Shown piece after piece: positions 24,365 through 37,400 of a DNA stretch of 64,000 nt; positions within the stretch are counted from its first letter, which is position 1, and each line of letters begins with the position of its first letter. Below the pieces are notes generated by a model. The model made no database searches. It was not told the DNA's origin and saw nothing but the letters and a program-made list of their open reading frames with translations. This DNA is from Oasisia sp. SBJ-2009 (Eukaryota; Annelida; Polychaeta; Sabellida; Siboglinidae): contig OZ024862.1 in the NCBI GenBank assembly GCA_964017155.1, forward strand, positions 30,303,658 to 30,367,657, read 5' to 3'. The position numbers and the translations under genes are program-made.

Positions 24365-27258
24365 AAACCTATATATCTAAATCTATATATATAAATCTAT
24401 ATATATATAAATTTACATACAGAGTTTTAGTAAAGGTTTTAATTTCAGATTAATTTATATAATTTACATACCAAGTTTTAGTACTATACATCTTAAAAAC
24501 AGTGTATAATTTATTTTTAATTTATTTATATAATTTACATACAAAGGTTTACTAGTGCATCTTAAAACCAAAAAGTAATATGATTTATATTAATTTATAT
24601 AATTTATATTACTATTTATTAATATACATTTAGTATATCTCTTGTGCAGCGCATCGATCTGGCTTGCGGGAATTAGCGCTATATAAAAAACTATAATTAT
24701 TTTGTGAGATACCTTCACTGATATTGTAAAACTAAATGTATGTGAGATATCTTCACTGATATTGTGAAACTAAATGTATGTGATATATATTTACGATATC
24801 GTAAAACTAAATGTATGTGAGATATCTTCACTGATATTGTAAAACTAAATGTATGTGAGATACCTTCACTGATATTGTATAATTAAATGTATGTGAGATA
24901 CCTTCACTGATATTGTAAAACTAAATGTATGTGAGATATCTTCACTGATATCGTGAAACATTTGGAGATGAGATATCTTCACTGATATTGTAAAACAAAT
25001 TGGAGGTGAGATATCTTCACTGATAGTGTAAAACAAAGTGCATGTGAGATATTGTCACTAAAACTAAGTGTAGGTGACATATATTGTCACTGATATTGTA
25101 AAAATAATTAAGTGAGATCCATCATTATTATTGAATATTAGTAGCTATGCGCTGTATTATTTTTATATTGTAATCTGCAAATTGGTGCATAATATACATA
25201 CAGTGTATTATTTTATATATTTTGCTACAGATGTGATTGTTATTATAGACATGTCACTTTGACAGTTTGTAACATATTTCAGCCCGAATATTTCCAAACA
25301 GACTCGTGAGTTTTTGTGGCGAAACATTTCAGAGCACACTGGTGAGCTGGAGGAGCTCCACTCTAGTCTACAGGCAGCTGAGAGCCAAGTGGAGCTACTG
25401 GAGCAGGTAAGTCGACTCCAGCAATGAGATGCTCTTGACACATCATAAGATATTGACAGCAAGTAATTCGTCTTTGCACCAATTCAGCTGTGTTCGTCTC
25501 AACTCTAACAATGTTACTAAATCTATCTTAGCAATGTCTCGTCAGTTCATTTTCATTAGCTTAATTGATTGTTCTACCAGAAAATAATTTAATTGACTGT
25601 CAAAAGTGGATTTTTTGCATTAAAACACAATACAATTATGCATACGTTTCTGTGCTGGTGTTGATGACTATTAAAAAAAATTAAAAAAATGGGTTGAAGG
25701 CGAAATGTTGGCAAACTATTGACCTTTAGCTACTTACCAGATGTAAGGAGGAAAAGAAGTTGTCTGACCATACAAAAAACAAACCTGCACGTTTTTATCA
25801 ATTTGTTTCATCACTAATATTTGTTACTAATAACAATTATTATGTCTAATCACTAATATATGTTTAACTACTAATGCATACTATACATTTAGTACTAATG
25901 TCACTCATAACTAATACAAACTTTTTTCTGGGAATACTTCATTTCTGATTCCTGACATTAACTTTTTGTTACAACATTTATTTTGTGTCATTACAAAAAA
26001 AAATTAGTCTTGCATGATAAACATTTGAAACTATCGTCCAGATATTTCTGTAAAATATACGTTTTTATAATGCCAAAATTGTTGGCAAAATATACAGCAG
26101 AATGTCTCATAGCTGCACGTTTCTGGTGCCCTTTTTTCATGGATCTGGTTGCTAGGTCATGTGGTTGGTTTAGATAATGATGTTGATTCAGTCATTAACT
26201 TTTGTGACGCGAACCAACTTCTTTCAGATGTTAACGACAGTTAACTCCAGCTTTTGTCAAGTATCCAGAGAACTTGCTGCGAAAGAGTGTGAATTGCGTT
26301 ATGCTACTGACAATGTTGAACGTGCGAAGGTAGCTTGTCCGTACTAATCCTGTGCATGCCTGCCGTGTCATTTACCACAATCTTTGGCATCCCCTAGTGG
26401 CGATAGTAATTCACATTGTCTCCAATCATTAATCATTTTCAAAGCAGATATTTGTGTTTGTTTTCATCGAGTCATAATTAAAGATCCCTCTTAAATTTCA
26501 TCTTTAAACCTATTGCATTTCAGATTAATGGTGAGCTGGGTAATTTGATCAACTAAGTCATTTGACTTTGGTGAAACAATTGGACAAACACCTATTTTTA
26601 ACTTGGTACAGTCATGTATTGGCGAACAATGGTAAAAGTGGAGTGGGTCTATATATATATAACAGCATAAAAATATCAACACGCAAGCTATTTGGCCTAA
26701 CAACAAAGTTTGTTCACTTTGTTCAATGATTTTAGCACTGCTTTGAAACTGGTCTTGTGATTCCGTTGTCAACAAACATAGAATTTATGTTTTGAAAATG
26801 ATCTGTGGCGATGATCCCTCCTGCCTTGAATGCACCTTGAATGCCGTCTTTCACAACCTGTTTCTGTCTTCACAAGCTGCAGCATACTTCAGTACGTCTT
26901 AGTTGACACATTTAGATGTACACTTTCTTTATAACACATCAACATTGTTTACCAAATTATTATATTTAAATACCTTATATGTTGTTAATCGCTTTATTCA
27001 TCCACATTCGTTGGATTTTAATACACACGTATTCCTTGTGCTACCAACACATGCTGATATCATAGCTTTATGCAGAGACCCGTCCACCCGTCATTTGGAT
27101 GGGTAAAACCTGTTGTGGACGGGTAGAAATATGGGTGGACTGGTGGTCGACGGGTAAAAGAATGAAGTAAAGAGCAAAAAAGGTTTCAGTCGTGGCTTGA
27201 AAATAGGTGCCACTTGTCTGTTTTTAGTTTTTTTCAGGTCATAAAGTAAATCTCAACT

Positions 27259-27298
<40 letters not shown>

Positions 27299-27398
27299 TG
27301 AATGAGTGAGTGAGTGAGTGTGTGTGTGTGTGTGTGGTGTGGGTGTGTGTGAGTGAGTGAGTGAGTGAGTGAGTGAGTGAGTGAGTGAGAGTGAGTGA

Positions 27399-27447
<49 letters not shown>

Positions 27448-27496
27448 TGAGTGAGTGAGTGAGTGAGTGTGTGCGAGCGAGCGAGCGAGCGAGCGA

Positions 27497-27571
<75 letters not shown>

Positions 27572-28006
27572 TGTGTGTGCAGATGTTCCTCAAGTGTCCT
27601 CACTGACCTGTCCAGTCTGATGAATCAGTTGGAAAGATTCACTCATGACGAGGTTTTAAATTAGATTGTGCAATTCTAATTACTCGTTGAAGTGCCAAGA
27701 GTGAACTTTGAACCTGTCTGTCTTCTCCTGGCCATGGCTCCTGTCTGTCTAGTGGCGTGGACACTGGCCCCCACTCCTCTCTCTGTGTCCCCCTGGTTGC
27801 TAGGGAAACCACTCACTCATATCCCACGCTTGTACAAAGGCAGGTGGTGATTAAAGCCTGCAAACAGTGTTATCACTGCAGTGGGTAGTTTACGTAATTG
27901 ATGCCATGCACATACACACATGTGTGCATGCATGCATGCATACACAGGCACACACTCATGCACACATACACACATACACGCACACACACCACACGCACAC
28001 ACCATA

Positions 28007-28078
<72 letters not shown>

Positions 28079-28102
28079 TACACACACACAAACACACACA
28101 TA

Positions 28103-28156
<54 letters not shown>

Positions 28157-31100
28157 CATGATAATTATGTATTATATAATTTATATGTGATTTTGCTCTA
28201 TTTGCTTGCTTTTATTGGGGATATTATTTCAATATAGTAATACTGTGTGGAGTGTTACCACATGTCACATGACCTGTGCATCACTGGTGTGTTTCAGATG
28301 GAGGCAGAGAGACAACAGAAAACTTTGTTGGACTCGACGAGAAAGTCCAGAATCTTGGTGGTTTAACACAAGGCGCGGGTTCAATTCAATTCACTTGTTT
28401 ATTTATTAACTTCAGTAATGCAATTAATTTAATTTAAGTCATTAACTTTATACAAAAGTTTAATGTGATTACATTTAAATTCATAATCAACTCTCGGTTA
28501 GGTGCATATCTAAAATTTATTATTTATGAATATCAGACATTCTGCGTTTATGATATCGAGGTGTTTCCTCTTTTTTCAGTTAGACTCCAGTCACTAGACC
28601 ATGTAATTGTTAATGGGAGGGAAGTGCGGGGGGGGGGCAATGAGATTGACTGGTTGTTCATCCATTTATCGTCACTTTGGGTTATTTACTGACAGTCTTG
28701 TAAAGACGTGTTTGTCTGTTGTGTTCTCAGCGCGAGAGATTGCCAAGAGGGATGCTGAGAAGGATGAATTAATGACAGTCTTGTCAAGGTCATGCGAGGA
28801 ACTCACCAGTTTACGAACACAGGTTTCCATGATAATGAAACATTGGCTGCTTAGTAACCACATACATTAGTTCAGGTCTCCATGGTAACGAAATGTTGAC
28901 TGCTTAGTAACCATAGACATTAGATCAGGTCTCCATGCGTTGACTGCTTGGTAACCAAATACATTAGTTTAGGTCTCCATGGTAACAAAACGTTGACTGC
29001 TTAGTAACCAAATACACATTCAGCTGAAAGCTGACAGTAAGAGTCAGAGTAACTTTATTTCACAATGTAACATGGAAGCTGTTTCTAATGCATTAGGAAA
29101 GCGTACTAATGCGAATATGTCCTAGACTTAGCTACAATGTGATATACACTTATTATGGGCAACTATACAACTCAAGAATACAATTTTACTAAAATAAAAA
29201 GCAACACTTGAGGACAATTTTGGGTGTATATTTTGTTTGACAGGAATATCTTAAATTACATTTTATTTGTGGAACAAATTGTTCAAGGATCCAACATTTG
29301 GTTGTATTGTAAGAAATTAACTTACTTTTGAAACAAGGATGTGAAACACAACATTTTGATCAATCAGCTTCACACAGTATGTGCCAAAGTAATTTTAATT
29401 TATTAAGAAAACTACATTTGCTAACACAGAATTTACCATGGGTTAAGAAACACTGTGCGTGATGCCATGATACTCATGATGTTGGTGTCACATAACGCCA
29501 TGATACTCATGGTGTCAGTGTCACATGACACCATGATATTCATGACATTAGTGTCACATGACACCATGATACTCATGTAATCAGTGTCACATGACGCCAT
29601 GATACTCATGGCATCAGTGTCACATGACGCATTGATACTCATGGCATCATGATGCCATGGTACTCATGACATCAGTGTCACATGACGCCATGATACTCAT
29701 GACATCAGTGTCACATGACACCATGATACTCATGGCATCATGACGTCGTGATACTCATGGTGTCGGTGTCACACTGGTCCTGCCAGTCTGCCCCTGCTGT
29801 CTGTGAAACACGTAATGTTGTGTGTCCAGGAGTCGTCTGACAGGGCTCTGAGGATACAGCAACTGGAGGATGAAGTGACAAGTCTCAGACACAACCTGGA
29901 GGACAGAGACCAGGTGAGACTGACACTGAGACAGAGCCATGTCTTCTAAACACGTTTGTAGATAGTGTAGTATAGAGACCAGGTGAGACTGAGAGAGAGA
30001 CATGTCTTCTAAACACGTTTGTAGATAGTGTAGTATACAGACCAGGTGAGACTGAGACTGAGACATGTCTTCTAAACACGTTTGTAGATAGTGTAGTATA
30101 GAGACCAGGTGAGACTGAGACTGAGACATGTCTTCTAAACACGTTTGTAGATAGTGTAGTATAGAGACCAGGTGAGACTGACACTGAGTCATGTCTTCTA
30201 AACACATTTGTAGATAGTGTAGTATAGAGACCAGGTGAGACTGAGACTGAGACATGTCTTCTAAACACGTTTGTAGATAGTGTAGTATAGAGACCAGGTG
30301 AGACTGAGAGTGAGACTGAGACATGTCTTCTAAACACATTTGTAGATAGTGTAGTATAGAGACCAGGTGAGACTGAGACTGAGACATGTCTTCTAAACAC
30401 GTTTGTAGATAGTGTAGTATAGAGACCAGGTGAGACTGACACTGAGACATGTCTTCTAAACACGTTTGTAGATAGTGTAGTATAGAGACCAGGTGAGACT
30501 GACACTGAGACATGTCTTCTAAACACGTTTGTAGATAGTGTAGTATAGAGACCAGGTGAGACTGACACTGAGACATGTCTTCTAAACATGTTTGTAGATA
30601 GTGTAGTATAGAGAACAGGTGAGACTGAGACTGAGACATGTCTTCTAAACATGTTTGTAGATAGTGTAGTATAGAGACCAGGTGAGACTGACACTGAGAC
30701 ATGTCTTCTAAACACGTTTGTAGATAGTGTAGTATAGAGACCAGGTGAGACTGACACTGAGACATGTCTTCTAAACATGTTTGTAGATAGTGTAGTATAG
30801 AGACCAGGTGAGACTGAGACTGAGACATGTCTTCTAAACATGTTTGTAGATAGTGTAGTATAGAGACCAGGTGAGACTGAGACTGAGACATGTCTTCTAA
30901 ACACGTTTGTAGATAGTGTAGTATAGAGACCAGGTGAGACTGACACTGAGACATGTCTTCTAAACATGTTTGTAGATAGTGTAGTATAGAGACCAGGTGA
31001 GACTGAGACATGTCTTCTAAACACATTTGTAGATAGTGTAGTATAGAGACCAGGTGAGACTGAGACTGAGACATGTCTTCTAAACACGTTTGTAGATAGT

Positions 31101-33707
31101 GTAGTATAGAGACCAGGTGAGACTGACACTGAGACATGTCTTCTAAACACGTTTGTAGATAGTGTAGTATAGAGACCAGGTGAGACTGACACTGAGACAT
31201 GTCTTCTAAACACGTTTGTAGATAGTGTAGTATAGAGACCAGGTGAGACTGACACTGAGACATGTCTTCTAAACACGTTTGTAGATAGTGTAGTATAGAG
31301 ACCAGGTGAGACTGACACTGAGACATGTCTTCTAAACATGTTTGTAGATAGTGTAGTATAGAGACCAGGTGAGACTGAGACATGTCTTCTAAACATGTTT
31401 GTAGATAGTGTAGTATAGAGACCAGGTGAGACTGAGACATGTCTTCTAAACACGTTTGTAGATAGTGTAGTATAGAGACCAGGTGAGACTGACACTGAGA
31501 CATGTCTTCTAAACACGTTTGTAGATAGTGTAGTATAGAGACCAGGTGAGACTGACACTGAGACATGTCTTCTAAACACGTTTGTAGATAGTGTAGTATA
31601 GAGACCAGGTGAGACTGACACTGAGACATGTCTTCTAAACATGTTTGTAGATAGTGTAGTATACAGACCAGGTGAGACTGACACTGAGACATGTCTTCTA
31701 AACATGTTTGTAGATAGTGTAGTATAGAGACCAGGTGAGACTGAGACTGAGACATGTCTTCTAAACACGTTTGTAGATAGTGTAGTATAGAGACCAGGTG
31801 AGACTGACACTGAGACATGTCTTCTAAACATGTTTGTAGATAGTGTAGTATACAGACCAGGTGAGACTGACACTGAGACATGTCTTCTAAACATGTTTGT
31901 AGATAGTGTAGTATAGAGACCAGGTGAGACTGACACTGAGACATGTCTTCTAAACACGTTTGTAGATAGTGTAGTATAGAGACCAGGTGAGACTGACACT
32001 GAGTCATGTCTTCTAAACACGTTTGTAGATAGTGTAGTATAGAGACCAGGTGAGACTGAGACTGAGACATGTCTTCTAAACACGTTTGTAAATAGTGTAG
32101 TATAGAGACCAGGTGAGACTGAGACATGTCTTCTAAACACGTTTGTAGATAGTGTAGTATAGAGACAAGTTTGTACTCAGCTTTTTCATATAATAAATGA
32201 TTATTAGAAGCTGTCTGAATTTGTCGTGTAGCTGGTCAACTGTAAAAAACTAATGAGCAACTTACAAAATGATATCTGAGACGGCTCACACAAATTCTCC
32301 TTTAGTATTTAAATATAAACAAACGCGCAAGATTTACAGGTGAGAATATACAATGTTTTAAGTTATGTTTCTTTTGATAAAGAATGGAATGAAAAATAAT
32401 TCCTTTTACAGTGCTGCCTCGTAACACCGTGAACCAATTTAACTGCGGGTCTTTTACGCGCTAGGCAATTATTAGATTACTTTATAATAATCACTGCTGA
32501 ATGGTCCACCTTTGTAATTCATTGTTTACTCACCAGGAGGTTCGTCAGATTAGAGAGAAGTCGGCTGCTGAGATTGCAGACCTTGAAGGCATCGCCCAGG
32601 CGCACTACAGCAGAGCCAATCGGCTCGGAGACGAACTCAACTATCTGAGAGCAGAACACTTGGAAATAGTGCGGCGGATATGTTACGTCTTATTCCTACA
32701 CCAAGCCAGCGGGTAGAGCGGTGCCGGTGGGTAGAGTGGTGCCGGTGGGTAGTGCGGTGCCAGTGGGTAGTGCGGTGCCAGTGGGCAGAGCGGTGCCAGT
32801 GGGTAGTGCGGTGCCAGTGGGTAGTGCGGTGCCGGTGGGCAGTGCAGTGCCGGTGGGCAGAGCGGTGCCAGTGGGTAGTGCGGTGCCGGTGGGCAGTGCG
32901 GTGCCAGTGGGTAGTGCGGTGCCGGTGGGCAGAGCGGTGCCAGTGGGTAGTACGGTGCCGGTGGGTAGAGCGGTGCCAGTGGGCAGATCGGTGCCAGTGG
33001 GCAGAGCGGTGCCAGTGGGTAGAGCGGTGCCAGTAGGTAGAGCGGTGCCAGTGGGTAGAATGGTGCCAGTGGGTAGAACAGTGCCAGTGTGTAGTGCGGT
33101 GCCAGTGGGTAGTGCGGTGCCGGTGGGCAGAGCGGTGCCAGTGGGTAGAGCGGTGCCAGTGGGTAGAGCGGTGTCAGTGGGTAGAGCGGTGCCAGTGGGA
33201 AGTGTGGTGCCAGTGGGCAGAGCGGTGCCAGTGGGTAGAGCGGTGCCAGTAGGTAGAGCGGTGCCAGTGGGTAGAACGGTTCCGGTGGGTAGAGCGATGC
33301 AGGTGGGTAGAGCGGTGCCGGTGGGTACAGCGGTGCCGGTGGGTAGAGTGGTGCCAGTGGGTAGAGTGGTGCCGGTGGGTAGAGCGGTGCCACTGGGTGC
33401 AGCAGTGCCGGTGGGTAGAGTGGTGCCGGTGGGTAGAGCGGTGCCGGTGGGTAGAGCGGTGCCTGTGGGTAGAGTGGTGCCGGTGGGTAGAGTGGTGGGT
33501 AGAGCGGTGCCGCTGGGTGGAGCAGTGCCGGTGGGTAGAGTGGTGCCGGTGGGTAGAGCGGTGCCGGTGGGTAGAGCGGTGCCGGTGGGTAGAGCGGTGC
33601 CGGTGCATAGAGCCGTGCCAGTGGGTAGAGCGGTGCCAGTGGGAAGAGTGGTGCCAATGGGTAGAGTGGTGCCAATGGGTAGAGTGGTGCCGGTGGGTAG
33701 AGTGGTG

Positions 33708-33757
<50 letters not shown>

Positions 33758-33894
33758 CACACGCACTCCACACACACACACACACATACACACACACACA
33801 CACACGCACAGACACACACACATACACACACCACACAAGACAGACACACACACACATACATGCACGCACGCACACACGCCACACACACACCACA

Positions 33895-33945
<51 letters not shown>

Positions 33946-34383
33946 TCAATGTACGCGCAAGATTTACAGGTGAGAATATACAATGTTTGAAGTTATGTTT
34001 CATTTGATAAAGAATGAAATGAAAAATAATTCCTTTTACAGTGCTGCCTCGTAACACCGTGAACCAATTTAACTGCGGGTCTTTTACGCGCTAGGCAATT
34101 ATTAGATTACTTTATAATAATCACTGCTGAATGGTCCACCTTTGTAATTCATTGTTTACTCACCAGGAGGTTCGTCAGATTAGAGAGAAGTCGGCTGCTG
34201 AGATTGCCGACCTTGAAGGCATCGCCCACGCGCACTACAGCCGAGCCAATCGGCTTGGAGACGAACTCAACTATCTGAGAGCGGAACACTTGGAAATAGT
34301 GCGGCGGGTATGTTACGTCTTATTCCTACACCAAGCCAGTGGGTAGAGCGGTGCCACACACACATTCACACACACCACACACA

Positions 34384-34439
<56 letters not shown>

Positions 34440-37400
34440 CACACATACATGAATGTACAAAACACATTTATGTACTTTTGACAACACTCCTGTCCCTGTC
34501 TGCTCCTGGCCCAGCTGGTTGTGGCCCACCAAATGACCCGATGTCCCTGTCTGTCCCTGTTGTCCCCTGATCCCATCCGTCTCTTCCCTCCAGCTGCAAT
34601 CCCAGGAGGAACTGTCCAGCCGGGAACATAAACTGGAGGACACACTGCGAGAACTCAAGGACGAAATCAAAACAGTGAGTGACACTCTTGGTCTGCCTGG
34701 TCCGCGGCTCACACTTCTCATTCTGTTCTCTGTCAATGCTGTTGCCATCACTGCTGTTGTCTCTTACATTGTTGTCATCACTGCTGTTGTCTCTTACGTT
34801 GTTGTCATCACTGCTGTTGTCTTTTACGTTGTTGTCGTCACTGCTGTTGTCTCTCAAGTTGTTGTCATCACTGCTGTTGTCTCTTACGTTGTTGTCATCA
34901 CTGCTGTTGTCTTTTACGTTGTTGTCATCACTGCTGTTGTCTCTCAAGTTGTTGTCATCACTGCTGTTGTCTCTTACGTTGTTGTCATCACTGCTGTTGT
35001 CTCTCAAGTTGTTGTTATCACTGCTGTTGTCTCTCAAGTTGTTGTCATCACTGCTGTTGTCTCTTACGTTGTTGTCATCACTGCTGTTGTCTCTCAAGTT
35101 GTTGTCATCACTGCTGTTGTCTCTCAAGTTGTTGTCATCACTGCTGTTGTCTCTCAAGTTGTTGTCATCACTGCTGTTGTCTCTTGCGTTGTTGTCATCA
35201 CTGCTGTTGTCTCTTGCGTTGTTGTCATCACTGCTGTTGTCTCTCAAGTTGTTGTCATCACTGCTGTTGTCTTTCAAGTTGTTGTCATCACTGCTGTTGT
35301 CTCTCAAGTTGTTGTCATCACTGCTGTTGTCTCTTACGTTGTTGTCATCACTGCTGTTGTCTCTCAAGTTGTTGTCATCACTGCTGTTGTCTCTCAAGTT
35401 GTTGTCATTATTGCTGTTGTCTCTCAAGTTGTTGTCATCACTGCTGTTGTCTCTTACGTTGTTGTCATCACTGCTGTTGTCTCTCAAGTTGTTGTCATCA
35501 CTGCTGTTGTCTCTTACGTTGTTGTCATCACTGCTGTTGTCTCTCAAGTTGTTGTCATCACTGCTGTTGTCTCTCAAGTTGTTGTCATCACTGCTGTTGT
35601 CTCTCAAGTTGTTGTCATCACTGCTGTTGTCTCTTACGTTGTTGTCATCACTGCTGTTGTCTCTCAAGTTGTTGTCATCACTGCTGTTGTCTCTCAAGTT
35701 GTTGTCATCACTGCTGTTGTCTCTCAAGTTGTTGTCATCACTGCTGTTGTCTCTGAAGTTGTTGTCATCACTGCTGTTGTCTCTCAAGTTGTTGTCATCA
35801 CTGCTGTTGTCTCTTGCGTTGTTGTCATCACTGCTGTTGTCTCTTGCATTGTTGTCATCACTGCTGTTGTCTCTCAAGTTGTTGTCATCACTGCTGTTGT
35901 CTTTCAAGTTGTTGTCATCACTGCTGTTGTCTCTCAAGTTGTTGTCATCACTGCTGTTGTCTCTTACGTTGTTGTCATCACTGCTGTTGTCTCTCAAGTT
36001 GTTGTCATCACTGCTGTTGTCTCTCAAGTTGTTGTCATTATTGCTGTTGTCTCTCAAGTTGTTGTCATCACTGCTGTTGTCTCTTACGTTGTTGTCATCA
36101 CTGCTGTTGTCTCTCAAGTTGTTGTCATCACTGCTGTTGTCTCTTACGTTGTTGTCATCACTGCTGTTGTCTCTCAAGTTGTTGTCATCACTGCTGTTGT
36201 CTCTCAAGTTGTTGTCATCACTGCTGTTGTCTCTCAAGTTGTTGTCATCACTGCTGTTGTCTCTTACGTTGTTGTCATCACTGCTGTTGTCTCTCAAGTT
36301 GTTGTCATCACTGCTGTTGTCTCTCAAGTTGTTGTCATCACTGCTGTTGTCTCTCAAGTTGTTGTCATCACTGCTGTTGTCTCTGAAGTTGTTGTCATCA
36401 CTGCTGTTGTCTCTCAAGTTGTTGTCATTATTGCTGTTGTCTCTCAAGTTGTTGTCATCACTGCTGTTGTCTCTCAAGTTGTTGTCATCACTGCTGTTGT
36501 CTCTCAAGTTGTTGTCATCACTGCTGTTGTCTCTCAAGTTGTTGTCATCACTGCTGTTGTCTCTTACGTTGTTGTCATCACTGCTGTTGTCTCTCAAGTT
36601 GTTGTCATCACTGCTGTTGTCTCTCAAGTTGTTGTCATCACTGCTGTTATCTCTTACTTTGTTGTCATCACTGCTGTTGTCAGACAGCATCATCGACAGA
36701 TCTATTTTCACGATATGCAAACCGAAATCGGTCAAGCAATGGGTCGATAATTGAATTAAAAACTGGAGAACCAAGCATTTCAACAAGAGACTGTAGAATT
36801 TTTGGGAACAGGAATAATAGTTGACTTTTTGTAGCAATGGGGGATTTTACATTGGCAAATAGCCCAGACACCCTATCACCATGTCACCCTTTTGCCAGGC
36901 ACCCCATCAGCCTGTCACTCTATTGTCAAGACATCCTATCAGCTTGTCACCCTATTCCCCCACACACCCTATTGCCTGGACACCCTATCTCACTCATCCT
37001 ATCTCACTCACACCCTATCTCACTCTCATCCTATTTCACTCACCCTATCTCACTCTCACCCTATCTCACTCACCCTATCTCACCCAAACCCTATCTCACT
37101 CTCACCCTATCTGTGAGTCACCCTATCGCCCGTGTGCCCAGGAGGTGACGGAGGGGATGCTGGAGCTGGAGCGATCCCGCATCAAGATGGCCACGGAGCT
37201 GGAGCAGCTCCACGACCAGAAGGACAACCTGCAGGAGCATCTGAGCGTGCTCAAACACACCCTCATCGTGGTAACTCTCTCGCATGCATGCACGTGTCGT
37301 CACGCTTCGTCACGCTTCGTCACGCTTGTGTTTCTGTCTTTTTCTTAAGATTTGTCGCACTTTTAAACGATCATTTCCCAGCGATGAAGAAAAATGTCAT

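Noticed and set aside
29755..32140. 790- and 751-codon minus-strand ORFs (QSHLVSILHYLQTCLEDM repeats)
   Set aside because: They are the complement of the 63-bp exon-end/donor array and run antisense to a well-supported exon.
32678..32683. AT-AC (U12-type) intron at the exon O first copy
   Set aside because: U12 AT-AC donors read ATATCC; atatgt here is better explained as a mutated gtatgt, as in both sister copies.
32683..34057. Long proline/threonine or valine/glycine ORFs (TGTALP, VPVGRA)
   Set aside because: Product of the 18-bp array plus the CA tract, in all frames.
34468..36837. 789-codon minus-strand ORF with DNSSDDNNLR repeats, resembling a Ser-Asp protein
   Set aside because: Product of the 30-bp array; its ends read antisense through exon P.
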